53,025 bases of DNA from a virus, in IMG/VR virus record IMGVR_UViG_3300029787_000071, positions 1 through 53,025 of that record; one strand, written 5' to 3'. How positions within the stretch are numbered: position 1 is the stretch's first letter; each line of letters opens with the position of its first letter. A program made the translations under genes and the position numbers. Below are positions 32,095-39,522 of the stretch, in pieces. The notes beneath the pieces were generated by a model. That model was not told where the DNA came from and did not search any database. It was given only the letters and a program-made list of their open reading frames with translations.

Positions 32095-32927
32095 GCGATA
32101 TGATTACGATGGACGATCTGAACGAAGAGAACATGGCTAAACTTGCAGCTATGGTCGGTCAGACTGAAACACGTTCAAACGTGCAACAGGGACTACCCCG
32201 GCTAGCAATTGAACAACAGGCAGACAACGATGACGGTGAGCCGTTGCCAAAGGGCAGCTTCCGTATTCGTCTGGACAACAATACTGTGTATGCTAAGGAG
32301 ATCTCTGTGCGGATGTTTGTCCGCTACTACTCCTATGATTTGTGGAACCAACAGTCTCCTGAAGATTCTATCAGGACTGTTCTCGCTCCGTCTCTGAGTG
32401 ATGACTTCCCTGATACAAGTGGTGGTATGAAGTGTGGTAAACTGAACAAGCAAGAAGTTGAAGCTCTGTCAACTAACTCGCTTGAACATGCTAAACAGAA
32501 AAGCATCAAGTGTACGCAGGTTATATATGGTGTTATAACAGGTGCTAAAGATGCTACAGACACTACTGGTGAGTCTGTTGATCTCAAAGGCACTCCCTTT
32601 ATCTGGTCTGCCCGTGGTTCTGCATTCATGCCAGTGGCTAACTACATTCGTGAAGTGCCTTCCAACAAAATTATCTTTGGTCAGAAGGTTAACATTGCCA
32701 CCAAGCGTAATAAGAATGGAGGCATCACGTACTACACTCCAGTGTTTGATAAGCCGCAGCCTGTAAAGATTGTGGATGAGGATGTAGAAACTCTCAATAC
32801 TTTTATGAAGGACATTGAGAGGTGGAACGAGCGTGTACTCAAACAGTACAGCGAACGTAAGGAAAACGTGCTTGCTATGGATGACTTAGATGTAGCAAAA
32901 GCGTTGGAAAATGCAGAGGCCATCTAA
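32091..32927 (+). CDS. Unidentified replication protein, possible ssDNA-binding protein
   Basis: 278 aa. Acidic N-terminus (MSDMITMDDLNEENMAKL) then a beta-rich middle (GSFRIRLDNNTVYAKEISVRMFVR; QVIYGVITGAKDA) and an acidic end (MDDLDVAKALENAEAI). Position between polymerase and exonuclease, beta-rich core and acidic tail recall T7 gp2.5, but no residue pattern proves it. It overlaps both neighbours by 1-4 bases. Confidence 0.55.
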   Translation: MSDMITMDDLNEENMAKLAAMVGQTETRSNVQQGLPRLAIEQQADNDDGEPLPKGSFRIRLDNNTVYAKEISVRMFVRYYSYDLWNQQSPEDSIRTVLAPSLSDDFPDTSGGMKCGKLNKQEVEALSTNSLEHAKQKSIKCTQVIYGVITGAKDATDTTGESVDLKGTPFIWSARGSAFMPVANYIREVPSNKIIFGQKVNIATKRNKNGGITYYTPVFDKPQPVKIVDEDVETLNTFMKDIERWNERVLKQYSERKENVLAMDDLDVAKALENAEAI

Positions 32928-33817
32928 TGACCTCAATGCTGCTACATAAAGTACAGCATTTCCTAGAAAAAGCGTCGAGGGGTGAAGGCGAAGGTCTTCC
33001 CCCTCATCTCATCAACGAATTTAAGGAGATGTGTGGCTCCGCTATCGAACGTCAGTTCAGTGAAAAGCGTGGTTCAAAAGTACGTATGTCTGGCGTAGGC
33101 AAGCCTCTATGCCAGCAAAAGTTATCCGCAAGAGATGACATAGAAGAAGATGTAGACTACACAATGGTTATGAAGTTTCTGTTTGGAGACATCATAGAGG
33201 CTATAGCAGTAACAGTTATGAAAGCTGCAGGTGTAAATATACAGAGTGAACAGGAAGGCGTTAGCCTAGACATTGGTGGCACCACATTGCGTGGCACATA
33301 CGATGTCAAAATAGATGATAAGATATATGATATAAAGAGTGCTGCTCCCGGTGCATTCTCTATGAAGTTTGCGGCTAATCGTGGGTACAACAACATCAAG
33401 AAGGACGATGTGTTTGGCTATGTGCCGCAGGGCTACCTGTACGCAGAGGCGGCTGGCTCTACCTTTGGTGGCTGGATAGCTATCAACAAGGCTACAGGCG
33501 AGTGGGCGGTATGTGAGACGCCGCTGGTGCAGGATGAAGATAGAGAAGCAGCCCTAAAATTAGCCGATAAAAATATACGCAGTGTTCTTGGTAGTGAGAA
33601 GTTTGAGCGTTCTTTTTCCGATGAACCTGAAACCTACAAAGATAAAGAGACAGGAACCCTTAAAAGAACAGGCAACCGGCTTATGAATAGAACCTGTTCT
33701 TACTGTGGTTTTAAGATGCACTGCTGGCCTAATGCTGCATACAAACAGAAGACAACTTCTACAGCAAATACTCGACCGAGAGTATGGTACACAAAGCATG
33801 TAAAGGATGAAATCTGA
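32927..33817 (+). CDS. Cas4/AddB-like exonuclease with Fe-S cysteines
   Basis: 296 aa. The PD-(D/E)xK core is GTYDVKIDDKIYDIKSA with D126, D135 and K137. One early cysteine (C62, GKPLCQQK) and three late cysteines in a C-x2-C-x5-C pattern (C257, C260, C266) match the iron-sulfur site of Cas4 and AddB nucleases. Likely a single-strand exonuclease for recombination or host DNA breakdown, the role of T7 gp6. Next to the resolvase gene. Confidence 0.75.
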   Translation: MTSMLLHKVQHFLEKASRGEGEGLPPHLINEFKEMCGSAIERQFSEKRGSKVRMSGVGKPLCQQKLSARDDIEEDVDYTMVMKFLFGDIIEAIAVTVMKAAGVNIQSEQEGVSLDIGGTTLRGTYDVKIDDKIYDIKSAAPGAFSMKFAANRGYNNIKKDDVFGYVPQGYLYAEAAGSTFGGWIAINKATGEWAVCETPLVQDEDREAALKLADKNIRSVLGSEKFERSFSDEPETYKDKETGTLKRTGNRLMNRTCSYCGFKMHCWPNAAYKQKTTSTANTRPRVWYTKHVKDEI

Positions 33818-34233
33818 TGCCACTATATATTACAGAGACTATCACTGAGTTTGAAACAATGTTCAACCCAAAAGCTGCCTTCGTATACTTTGATACAGAT
33901 AAAGGAGATAGCACACACATAGATGCTCTACTAGTAAAATCTCTACACGAGAACATGCAGCTTCCAATTATATATAGAAAGAACATGTCTTCGGAGGGTA
34001 TGTGGACTGCAGAAGAGTTTAACTATGAAGGTTCTAGGAAAATGTCCCGCTGCTTTGATGCCATACGTTCTATGCTAAGACAAAGCAGGTTAGTAGTATT
34101 TCCATCTAGAAGTTTTTCTATTGTAAGAGATACGTCTCCTGAGTATGTACAGAAAGATTTAGGAGAGGGTTACATACAGATAGTAAACACTAACCCTGAA
34201 AATAAAAATAAGTTTGATTACTATGCGTTTTAG
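33817..34233 (+). CDS. Hypothetical protein in the replication operon
   Basis: 138 aa, MPLYITETITEFETMF, with a Rossmann-like alternation (AAFVYFDTDKGDSTHIDALL; RQSRLVVFPSRSFSIVR) but no recognised motif. Start overlaps the exonuclease stop (TGATG); the end overlaps the resolvase start. Probably replication-linked by position. Confidence 0.6.
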   Translation: MPLYITETITEFETMFNPKAAFVYFDTDKGDSTHIDALLVKSLHENMQLPIIYRKNMSSEGMWTAEEFNYEGSRKMSRCFDAIRSMLRQSRLVVFPSRSFSIVRDTSPEYVQKDLGEGYIQIVNTNPENKNKFDYYAF

Positions 34234-34582
34234 ATCAAAGTTTGAGTCAGAAGTTGCTGTAGCTATAAGCCGTATGGGTATTAGTTGGGAGTTTGAACCC
34301 GATAAGATACCATACCAGCCTGATCCCAAAGTCTACATACCTGACTTCTACATACCTCGTAATGATATATACATAGAAGTAAAAGGACGACTGACACAGC
34401 AGGACAGAGTAAAGCACCTGCTTGTTAAGAAACAGAACCCGGACACTGAAGTGAAGTTCTTCTTCGCTAATGCTAATAAAAAAATATACAAGGGTTCAAA
34501 GACTACCCATGCAGATTGGGCAGAGCGCCACGGATTTGATTGGGCGCATAAAAAGATACCTGTGGAGTGGTTTGATGAATGA
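34223..34582 (+). CDS. Endonuclease I-like Holliday junction resolvase
   Basis: 119 aa from ATG 34223. Matches T7 gp3: an N-terminal glutamate (SKFESEVA), D41 (YIPDFYI), E52 and K54 (IEVKGR), then QQDRVKHLLVKKQNPD and FFFANANKKIYKGSKTTHADWA. It resolves branched DNA, needed to debranch DNA before packaging and to break host DNA. Length is close to T7's 149 aa but shorter. Confidence 0.88.
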   Translation: MRFRSKFESEVAVAISRMGISWEFEPDKIPYQPDPKVYIPDFYIPRNDIYIEVKGRLTQQDRVKHLLVKKQNPDTEVKFFFANANKKIYKGSKTTHADWAERHGFDWAHKKIPVEWFDE

Positions 34583-34949
34583 TGATGGTTTTACTTTTGA
34601 GCCGGAAGATGATCTTATAGACGATGAGATGCGAGATAGAATAGAGGAAGAGACATTCTTTTTAGCCCGAGATAGGCTGTACATTGTTTTTGATCCTGAA
34701 GGATTTGACAAGGTGAGTGTTCGTGCATATGATACGTCAGATTCCAAGGACGTATCTGCCGCGCACATCCTGCAACAAGGGATGCTCAGTCTCCTCGAAA
34801 CAGATTATGACTATCTCATGCAGTTAGGGCATGAAGCTACGCTGGAACAGATAGTAGAAAAATCACAAGAGAAGGAAGAGAGCAAAAAACTGATAGTAGA
34901 AGATGTGTACGACAATGTTATTAAGGTAAAGTTCAGCGAGGACAACTGA
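34575..34949 (+). CDS. Acidic hypothetical protein
   Basis: 124 aa from ATG 34575, which overlaps the resolvase end by 8 bases; an in-frame ATG at 34470 would lie deep in that gene. Very acidic (FEPEDDLIDDEMRDRIEEE), with RDRLYIVFDPEGFDKVSV. The composition recalls DNA mimics or small phage inhibitors, but no family is recognised. Confidence 0.6.
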   Translation: MNDDGFTFEPEDDLIDDEMRDRIEEETFFLARDRLYIVFDPEGFDKVSVRAYDTSDSKDVSAAHILQQGMLSLLETDYDYLMQLGHEATLEQIVEKSQEKEESKKLIVEDVYDNVIKVKFSEDN

Positions 34950-35206
34950 TGCCAGACGAAAAGAAGTATAAAACAGATCTAGTAGCCGCTGTAAACAGCC
35001 CACAGCACTACACACAGGGCAGCATGGAGACTATTGATATGATCAAAGAGTTTCTTACAGAGGAAGAGTTTAGCGGATATCTTAAAGGTAACATACTAAA
35101 GTATGTATGCCGCTACAAACACAAGGGAATGCCACTAAAAGATTTGATGAAGTCTGAGTGGTATCTAGAGAAATTAATTAAGGAACAAAAAACCAATGAA
35201 GAATAA
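34949..35206 (+). CDS. DUF3310 protein
   Basis: 85 aa. VNSPQHYTQGSMETIDMIKE and GNILKYVCRYKHKG are the hallmark blocks of DUF3310, a phage family found in T7 gp1.7-like nucleotide-kinase proteins and alone. The role is likely in nucleotide metabolism, fitting the ribonucleotide reductase gene just after it (11-base overlap). Confidence 0.8.
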   Translation: MPDEKKYKTDLVAAVNSPQHYTQGSMETIDMIKEFLTEEEFSGYLKGNILKYVCRYKHKGMPLKDLMKSEWYLEKLIKEQKTNEE

Positions 35207-37112
35207 TTACTTTCCAACAGATTACCAAGAGTTTATTCATCTGTCACGTTATGCACGTTGGCTTGGGAGTAGGCGTGAAACTTGGGCAGAGACTGTGGAG
35301 CGATACTTTGAGTTCATGCAACACACCATGAAGGACAAGTATGGACACACAATCCCTAACAGAAAAGAACTTGAAGAGGCTGTTCTTAGCCTTCAGGTAA
35401 TGCCCTCTATGAGAGCTTTAATGACTTCAGGGTTAGCCCTAGAACGTGACAACACTGCTGGCTACAACTGCTCATACATTCCTGTAGACTCGGCCCGTGC
35501 ATTTGATGAAATACTGTATGTTCTCATGTGTGGCACTGGTGTAGGCTTTTCTGCAGAGAGGCAGTACACCGCAAACTTGCCAACGGTGAACGAACACTTT
35601 GAAGAGACTGAAACAACCATCGTTGTACAGGATAGTAAGGCAGGATGGGCTAGGGGCCTCCGTGAGTTGATTGCGTGTCTCTACGCTGGTCAGGTGCCAA
35701 AATGGGACTTATCGCGTCTACGCCCCGCTGGAGCGCGTTTAAAGACGTTTGGCGGTAGATCGTCTGGTCCAGCGCCTCTTGATGACCTTCTTAAATTTAC
35801 AGTAAATCTGTTTAAGAATGCTGCGGGTAGGCAGCTATCACCGCTAGAATGTCACGATCTTGTGTGCAAAATAGCTAGTGTAATTGTTGTAGGTGGTGTG
35901 CGTAGGTCAGCACTAATCTCTCTATCTGATCTTAACTCAAACAGAATGCGAGTTGCTAAATCAGGTGATTGGTTTAGAGACTACCCGCACCGTGGGCTAG
36001 CAAATAACTCTGCAGTTTACTCAGAGCGCCCTGACATGAACACGTTCTTAAAAGAGTGGTACTCGTTGTATGAGTCAAAGTCTGGAGAGAGAGGTATTTT
36101 TAATCGTGAATCAGCACAAAACAAAGTGGCTAGTATTGGTCGTCGTGATCCTGATCATGAGTTTGGAACTAACCCTTGCTCTGAAATTATTCTACGCCCC
36201 TACCAGTTCTGCAACCTCACAGAAGTAGTTGTCAGGGCTGAAGATACAGTAACAAGCCTTACCAAGAAGATTGAGTGGGCCACACAGCTTGGCACCTATC
36301 AGTCCTGCCTCACTGACTTCAAATATCTGAGAAAGATATGGAAGCAGAACACGGAAGAAGAAAGGCTGTTAGGAGTTAGTCTTACAGGCATACTAGACAA
36401 TGAAATGCTATCGACTAACAACTGTATGCTTACAGACATGTTGGTTGGTTTCAGACAGATAGCCGTCAAGACAAATGAGAAGCTGTCTAAGAACATAGGA
36501 ATAAATGCCTCTACAGCTATCACTTGTGTAAAACCATCAGGTACAGTGTCACAGTTAGTCGATAGTGCGTCTGGCATCCACCCCCGGCACAGCGAGTACT
36601 ACATTCGCACTGTCCGTGGTGATAACAAAGACCCGCTAACACAGTTTATGATACAGTCTGGTATTCCTGCAGAACCTGCAATCGGCAATGAAGACAACAT
36701 GACTGTATTCTCATTCCCTGTAAGATCACCAAAGGGCGCATTGACCCGTGATAGCTTAACAGCGGTAGAACATCTGGAGTTGTGGAAGACATATGCAGAA
36801 AGCTGGTGTGAGCATAAACCTTCTATCACCATCTCTGTAAAGGAGGACGAGTGGCTTGAGGTCGGTGATTGGGTGTACAAGAACTTTGACCACATCTCTG
36901 GTGTATCGTTCCTGCCTCACTCGGATCACACGTACCAACAGGCACCGTACACTGACTGTAGTAAAGAAGAGTATGAGAGTTTAGTAAAGAAGATGCCCGA
37001 TACGATTAACTGGGAAGGGCTAAAAGAAATTGAAATAGAGGACACCACAACGGGTTCTCAAGAACTTAGCTGCACAGGCGAAGTCTGTGAACTTGTAGAC
37101 ATAGGAGTTTAG
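35196..37112 (+). CDS. Class II (B12-dependent) ribonucleoside-triphosphate reductase
   Basis: 638 aa. Key residues match the Lactobacillus leichmannii monomeric enzyme: C92 (YNCSY) for C119, thiyl-radical C328 and E330 (TNPCSE) for C408 and E410, C339 (FCN) for C419, and the C-terminal redox pair C626 and C631. It makes dNTPs from NTPs without oxygen but needs adenosylcobalamin and reductant from the host. No phage thioredoxin gene is seen. All catalytic residues are present, so it should be active. Confidence 0.93.
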   Translation: MKNNYFPTDYQEFIHLSRYARWLGSRRETWAETVERYFEFMQHTMKDKYGHTIPNRKELEEAVLSLQVMPSMRALMTSGLALERDNTAGYNCSYIPVDSARAFDEILYVLMCGTGVGFSAERQYTANLPTVNEHFEETETTIVVQDSKAGWARGLRELIACLYAGQVPKWDLSRLRPAGARLKTFGGRSSGPAPLDDLLKFTVNLFKNAAGRQLSPLECHDLVCKIASVIVVGGVRRSALISLSDLNSNRMRVAKSGDWFRDYPHRGLANNSAVYSERPDMNTFLKEWYSLYESKSGERGIFNRESAQNKVASIGRRDPDHEFGTNPCSEIILRPYQFCNLTEVVVRAEDTVTSLTKKIEWATQLGTYQSCLTDFKYLRKIWKQNTEEERLLGVSLTGILDNEMLSTNNCMLTDMLVGFRQIAVKTNEKLSKNIGINASTAITCVKPSGTVSQLVDSASGIHPRHSEYYIRTVRGDNKDPLTQFMIQSGIPAEPAIGNEDNMTVFSFPVRSPKGALTRDSLTAVEHLELWKTYAESWCEHKPSITISVKEDEWLEVGDWVYKNFDHISGVSFLPHSDHTYQQAPYTDCSKEEYESLVKKMPDTINWEGLKEIEIEDTTTGSQELSCTGEVCELVDIGV

Positions 37113-37119
37113 TGTAAAC

Positions 37120-37437
37120 ATGTTACCTATGTACAATCCTTTTTACTATAAACCTCTACCTGAAGAGATAACAATAAAAGAAAGTGACATAGAAGGTCTT
37201 GGTATTTTTGCAGTGGTGGATATAGAAAAAGATGTAGACTTAGGTATGACACACATAAAAGTTCCTATGTTTAGTGGTCTTATCAGAACTCCCATCGGTG
37301 GCTTTTTAAATCACTCAGATGATTATAACTGTGAGTTAAATATGTTACATGATTGGGATGACTGCCAGATATACAATCTCTTTACCACATGTGAAATAGA
37401 AGAAGGTGAAGAATTAACTTTAGATTACAGTATATGA
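37120..37437 (+). CDS. SET-domain protein (putative lysine methyltransferase)
   Basis: 105 aa, a minimal SET domain: ESDIEGLGIFAVVDIEK at the start, GGFLNHSDDYNCELN holding the NHS SAM-binding motif, and EIEEGEELTLDYS as the end motif. SET proteins methylate lysine of other proteins. It lacks pre- and post-SET parts. Target may be a host or phage protein; unknown. The next gene overlaps by 4 bases. Confidence 0.75.
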   Translation: MLPMYNPFYYKPLPEEITIKESDIEGLGIFAVVDIEKDVDLGMTHIKVPMFSGLIRTPIGGFLNHSDDYNCELNMLHDWDDCQIYNLFTTCEIEEGEELTLDYSI

Positions 37438-37919
37438 TAAAAGAAATCCAGATAACTGAGGAGATGCGTCAAAAGGCGGATCACAAAGCTTTCATGCTAG
37501 GTGAGTTAAACAACTCTATACTGCGTGGAAACGGTTCTCATTCTGGATATCTTGGGGAGATGATAGCCGTAAGCGTTCTGGGTGGTGAGGCATCAAACAC
37601 CTTTGATTACGATATTATTCTTGATGACGGCACAAGAGTTGATGTGAAGACTAAGAGAACTTCATCTCCCCCACTACCCTATTACTCCTGTTCAGTTGCT
37701 AAGTTCAATACTAAGCAGGACTGTGATGGTTACGCCTTTGTAAGAATAAAGTATGATTTGTCTGTTGGCTGGTACTTAGGATACATAGGTAAAAAAGACT
37801 TTTTCCGAAGAGCCACAGAACATAAGAAGGGAGAACATGACCCTAGTAACGGGTTCGTGTTTAGAGCAGACTGTTACAATCTGCCAATACAAGACTTAGA
37901 GAGTTATAATGTCAACTAA
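37434..37919 (+). CDS. PD-(D/E)xK nuclease-like protein
   Basis: 161 aa. GYLGEMIAVSVLGG followed by DYDIILDDGTRVDVKTKR gives a helix glutamate and D...DxK core like restriction-enzyme folds. The rest is beta-rich (CDGYAFVRIKYDLSVGWYLG). It could be a DNA-cutting enzyme for host degradation. Distant from the other two nuclease-like genes. Confidence 0.6.
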   Translation: MIKEIQITEEMRQKADHKAFMLGELNNSILRGNGSHSGYLGEMIAVSVLGGEASNTFDYDIILDDGTRVDVKTKRTSSPPLPYYSCSVAKFNTKQDCDGYAFVRIKYDLSVGWYLGYIGKKDFFRRATEHKKGEHDPSNGFVFRADCYNLPIQDLESYNVN

Positions 37920-38136
37920 ACGTGACGCTCTGCTGTACAAGATGTCAGTATCTCTGACACAGGACGGCAACGTAGCGATTGATTTTGAGGGGCCTCCGTC
38001 AAAAAAAGATATAGAAGAAGCGTTTGATGGTTGGAACCCCGACTTTGAAAACACAAAAAAAATAGTCTCGCTGGTGGAATACCTACGAGACTATAGTGAT
38101 AGACAGTACGAAGATTTAAAAAGCTTTATTTTTTAG
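37909..38136 (+). CDS. Small hypothetical protein ending the replication operon
   Basis: 75 aa, MSTKRDALLYKMSVSL, acidic, helical near the end (KKIVSLVEYLRDYSDRQYED). Overlaps the previous gene and by 11 bases the convergent o-spanin gene. No strong terminator hairpin between the two operons; only a T-rich end. Confidence 0.55.
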   Translation: MSTKRDALLYKMSVSLTQDGNVAIDFEGPPSKKDIEEAFDGWNPDFENTKKIVSLVEYLRDYSDRQYEDLKSFIF

Positions 38137-38527
38137 GCGGCTCTTTTTTCTCTTTTGGTTTAATTGCTTTCTCATAGTAGACTATGAGTTCTTGCTGTTG
38201 TTGTATATATCTTTTTAGTTCCGCCATGTTGAGTGCTAGAGTTTCGTAGTCTCGCACACTCACAGCGTAAAATACTAAGTCGCCATTCTCTTTCTCAAAT
38301 TTCTTTTTGAAAGCATCGAAGTTCCTGTCTGTAACCACATAGAAATATATGTCGTTCAGGCTAACACTCTTTGGTCTAGCCTGTGCAGGAATCTTTCTTT
38401 CTACCTCAATCGTTTTTACTTCTAGGGGCAGAACTTTCTTGAAGCTGCTGCACCCCGTCGCTAGCAGTAGCAGGAGGGGTAGCACCAGAAAGAACTTCCA
38501 GTGACTCAAAAAGTTTCTTTGTTCCAT
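38126..38527 (-). CDS. Outer-membrane spanin subunit (Rz1-like lipoprotein)
   Basis: 133 aa, with hydrophobic signal (LVLPLLLLLATGC) and lipobox LATGC, so cysteine 26 would be lipidated after cleavage. The C-terminal half is a helix (YETLALNMAELKRYIQQQQE). It overlaps the inner-membrane spanin gene by 122 bases, the classical Rz/Rz1 arrangement. Together they fuse inner and outer membranes at the end of lysis. Confidence 0.8.
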   Translation of the reverse strand: MEQRNFLSHWKFFLVLPLLLLLATGCSSFKKVLPLEVKTIEVERKIPAQARPKSVSLNDIYFYVVTDRNFDAFKKKFEKENGDLVFYAVSVRDYETLALNMAELKRYIQQQQELIVYYEKAIKPKEKKEPPKK

Positions 38528-38855
38528 TGTTTATCTTCTTCTCTACAAGTTGTGGCTTTTTCAAACTAAGGACTAATAGGTTGTGCTTACGTAGCTTGCC
38601 TATCAGCGTGTCTCTGTAATCATTAGCCGCCTGTAGTTTTTTCTGCAGATCGTTGTTCAGTTCTTCAAACTTCTGACGATCCTCAATCATAGCGTTGATA
38701 GTATCATCCTGCAGTTGCTTTGCAGTCTCTAGCTTGGCATTGTTCTCAGTGAGCGTCTGTATGCGCTCCTGAGTATCTTTGTAAAAGTAGTATCCGCCGT
38801 AGCCAACACCGCCGACTAATCCAAGCACGACTATTAGTATGTAGATTTTAATCAC
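38406..38855 (-). CDS. Inner-membrane spanin subunit (Rz-like)
   Basis: 149 aa. An N-terminal membrane anchor (IYILIVVLGLVGGVGYGGYYF) is followed by a long periplasmic coiled coil (ERIQTLTENNAKLETAKQLQ and onward) and a polar end, the i-spanin layout. Overlaps the lipoprotein gene and shares 4 bases with the upstream membrane-protein gene. Confidence 0.8.
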   Translation of the reverse strand: MIKIYILIVVLGLVGGVGYGGYYFYKDTQERIQTLTENNAKLETAKQLQDDTINAMIEDRQKFEELNNDLQKKLQAANDYRDTLIGKLRKHNLLVLSLKKPQLVEKKINNGTKKLFESLEVLSGATPPATASDGVQQLQESSAPRSKND

Positions 38856-39166
38856 TTCTTAGCACTCATGTATGCGGTCATTCCCATGTACGCTCCAACC
38901 ACACCTGCCTGTCCAATGTAGAAAAGCCCAAACAGGTCGGAAAGTGCTTTGATCCTTGCATCGGGAAAGATAGGTAGAAACACAAGCGCAGTGAAGACTA
39001 TCATGGATACCATAGCTACCCAAGCCATCTTTTTCTGCGCTTCCATCTTTTCTTTTTGTTCTAGAGCTTCCATCACGGCTAGCTCATTATCACTCACTAC
39101 GCCATCATTGTCTAGGTCCAGAGCGTTGTACTCGCTGTCTGGCTCCAACTTCTTTTGTTCTCCCAT
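38852..39166 (-). CDS. EF-hand membrane protein, holin candidate
   Basis: 104 aa. Residues 17-28 (DLDNDGVVSDNE) fit the calcium-binding EF-hand loop at positions 1, 3, 5 and 12. Two hydrophobic segments follow: MAWVAMVSMIVFTALVFLPI and LFGLFYIGQAGVVGAYMGM. Two membrane segments next to spanins suggest a holin, and an EF-hand would make it calcium-sensitive. The lysis role is inferred. Confidence 0.65.
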   Translation of the reverse strand: MGEQKKLEPDSEYNALDLDNDGVVSDNELAVMEALEQKEKMEAQKKMAWVAMVSMIVFTALVFLPIFPDARIKALSDLFGLFYIGQAGVVGAYMGMTAYMSAKK

Positions 39167-39350
39167 GTGACACCTCTACCGTTTCAATTACGGCTTCTAT
39201 GTTGTCGTGCCAGTGGTTAAGAAACTTATGCACTCTTGGATACTCAGGTACGACATCGTTTAGCTGCCACATAAATTCTTGCAGTATATTGTTGTAGTCT
39301 GGCATCCAATAGTACACTCTTAAAACCACTGGCTGTATTTTTATGATCAT
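39105..39350 (-). CDS. Small hypothetical protein in the lysis region
   Basis: 81 aa, MIIKIQPVVLRVYYWMPDYN, with FMWQLNDVVPEYPRVHKFLN and a basic tail. Starts by ATGA overlap with the stop of 39347-39520 and its end overlaps the EF-hand gene start by 62 bases. No family known. Confidence 0.6.
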   Translation of the reverse strand: MIIKIQPVVLRVYYWMPDYNNILQEFMWQLNDVVPEYPRVHKFLNHWHDNIEAVIETVEVSHGRTKEVGARQRVQRSGPRQ

Positions 39351-39520
39351 TTAAGAATTTGATTTTTAGCCTTTAGAATGTTCATTCCCAGACCGTTGAT
39401 TGTGCTTAGAATGGCCTGTACCTTTTTATTGTCAGATTCGTTGGGCGTGATAGCTGCGAGAATGGAGAAGCCTCCAAACACCGCAAGGGCTAGCACGATG
39501 ATAGTAATAATTAGTTCCAT
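39347..39520 (-). CDS. 57-residue membrane protein
   Basis: 57 aa: MELIITIIVLALAVFGGFSI is a single membrane helix, the rest polar. It has an AGGAG ribosome site and its stop overlaps the next ATG as ATGA. It could be a second lysis membrane protein (holin or antiholin); not recognised. Confidence 0.6.
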   Translation of the reverse strand: MELIITIIVLALAVFGGFSILAAITPNESDNKKVQAILSTINGLGMNILKAKNQILK

Positions 39521-39522
39521 GT

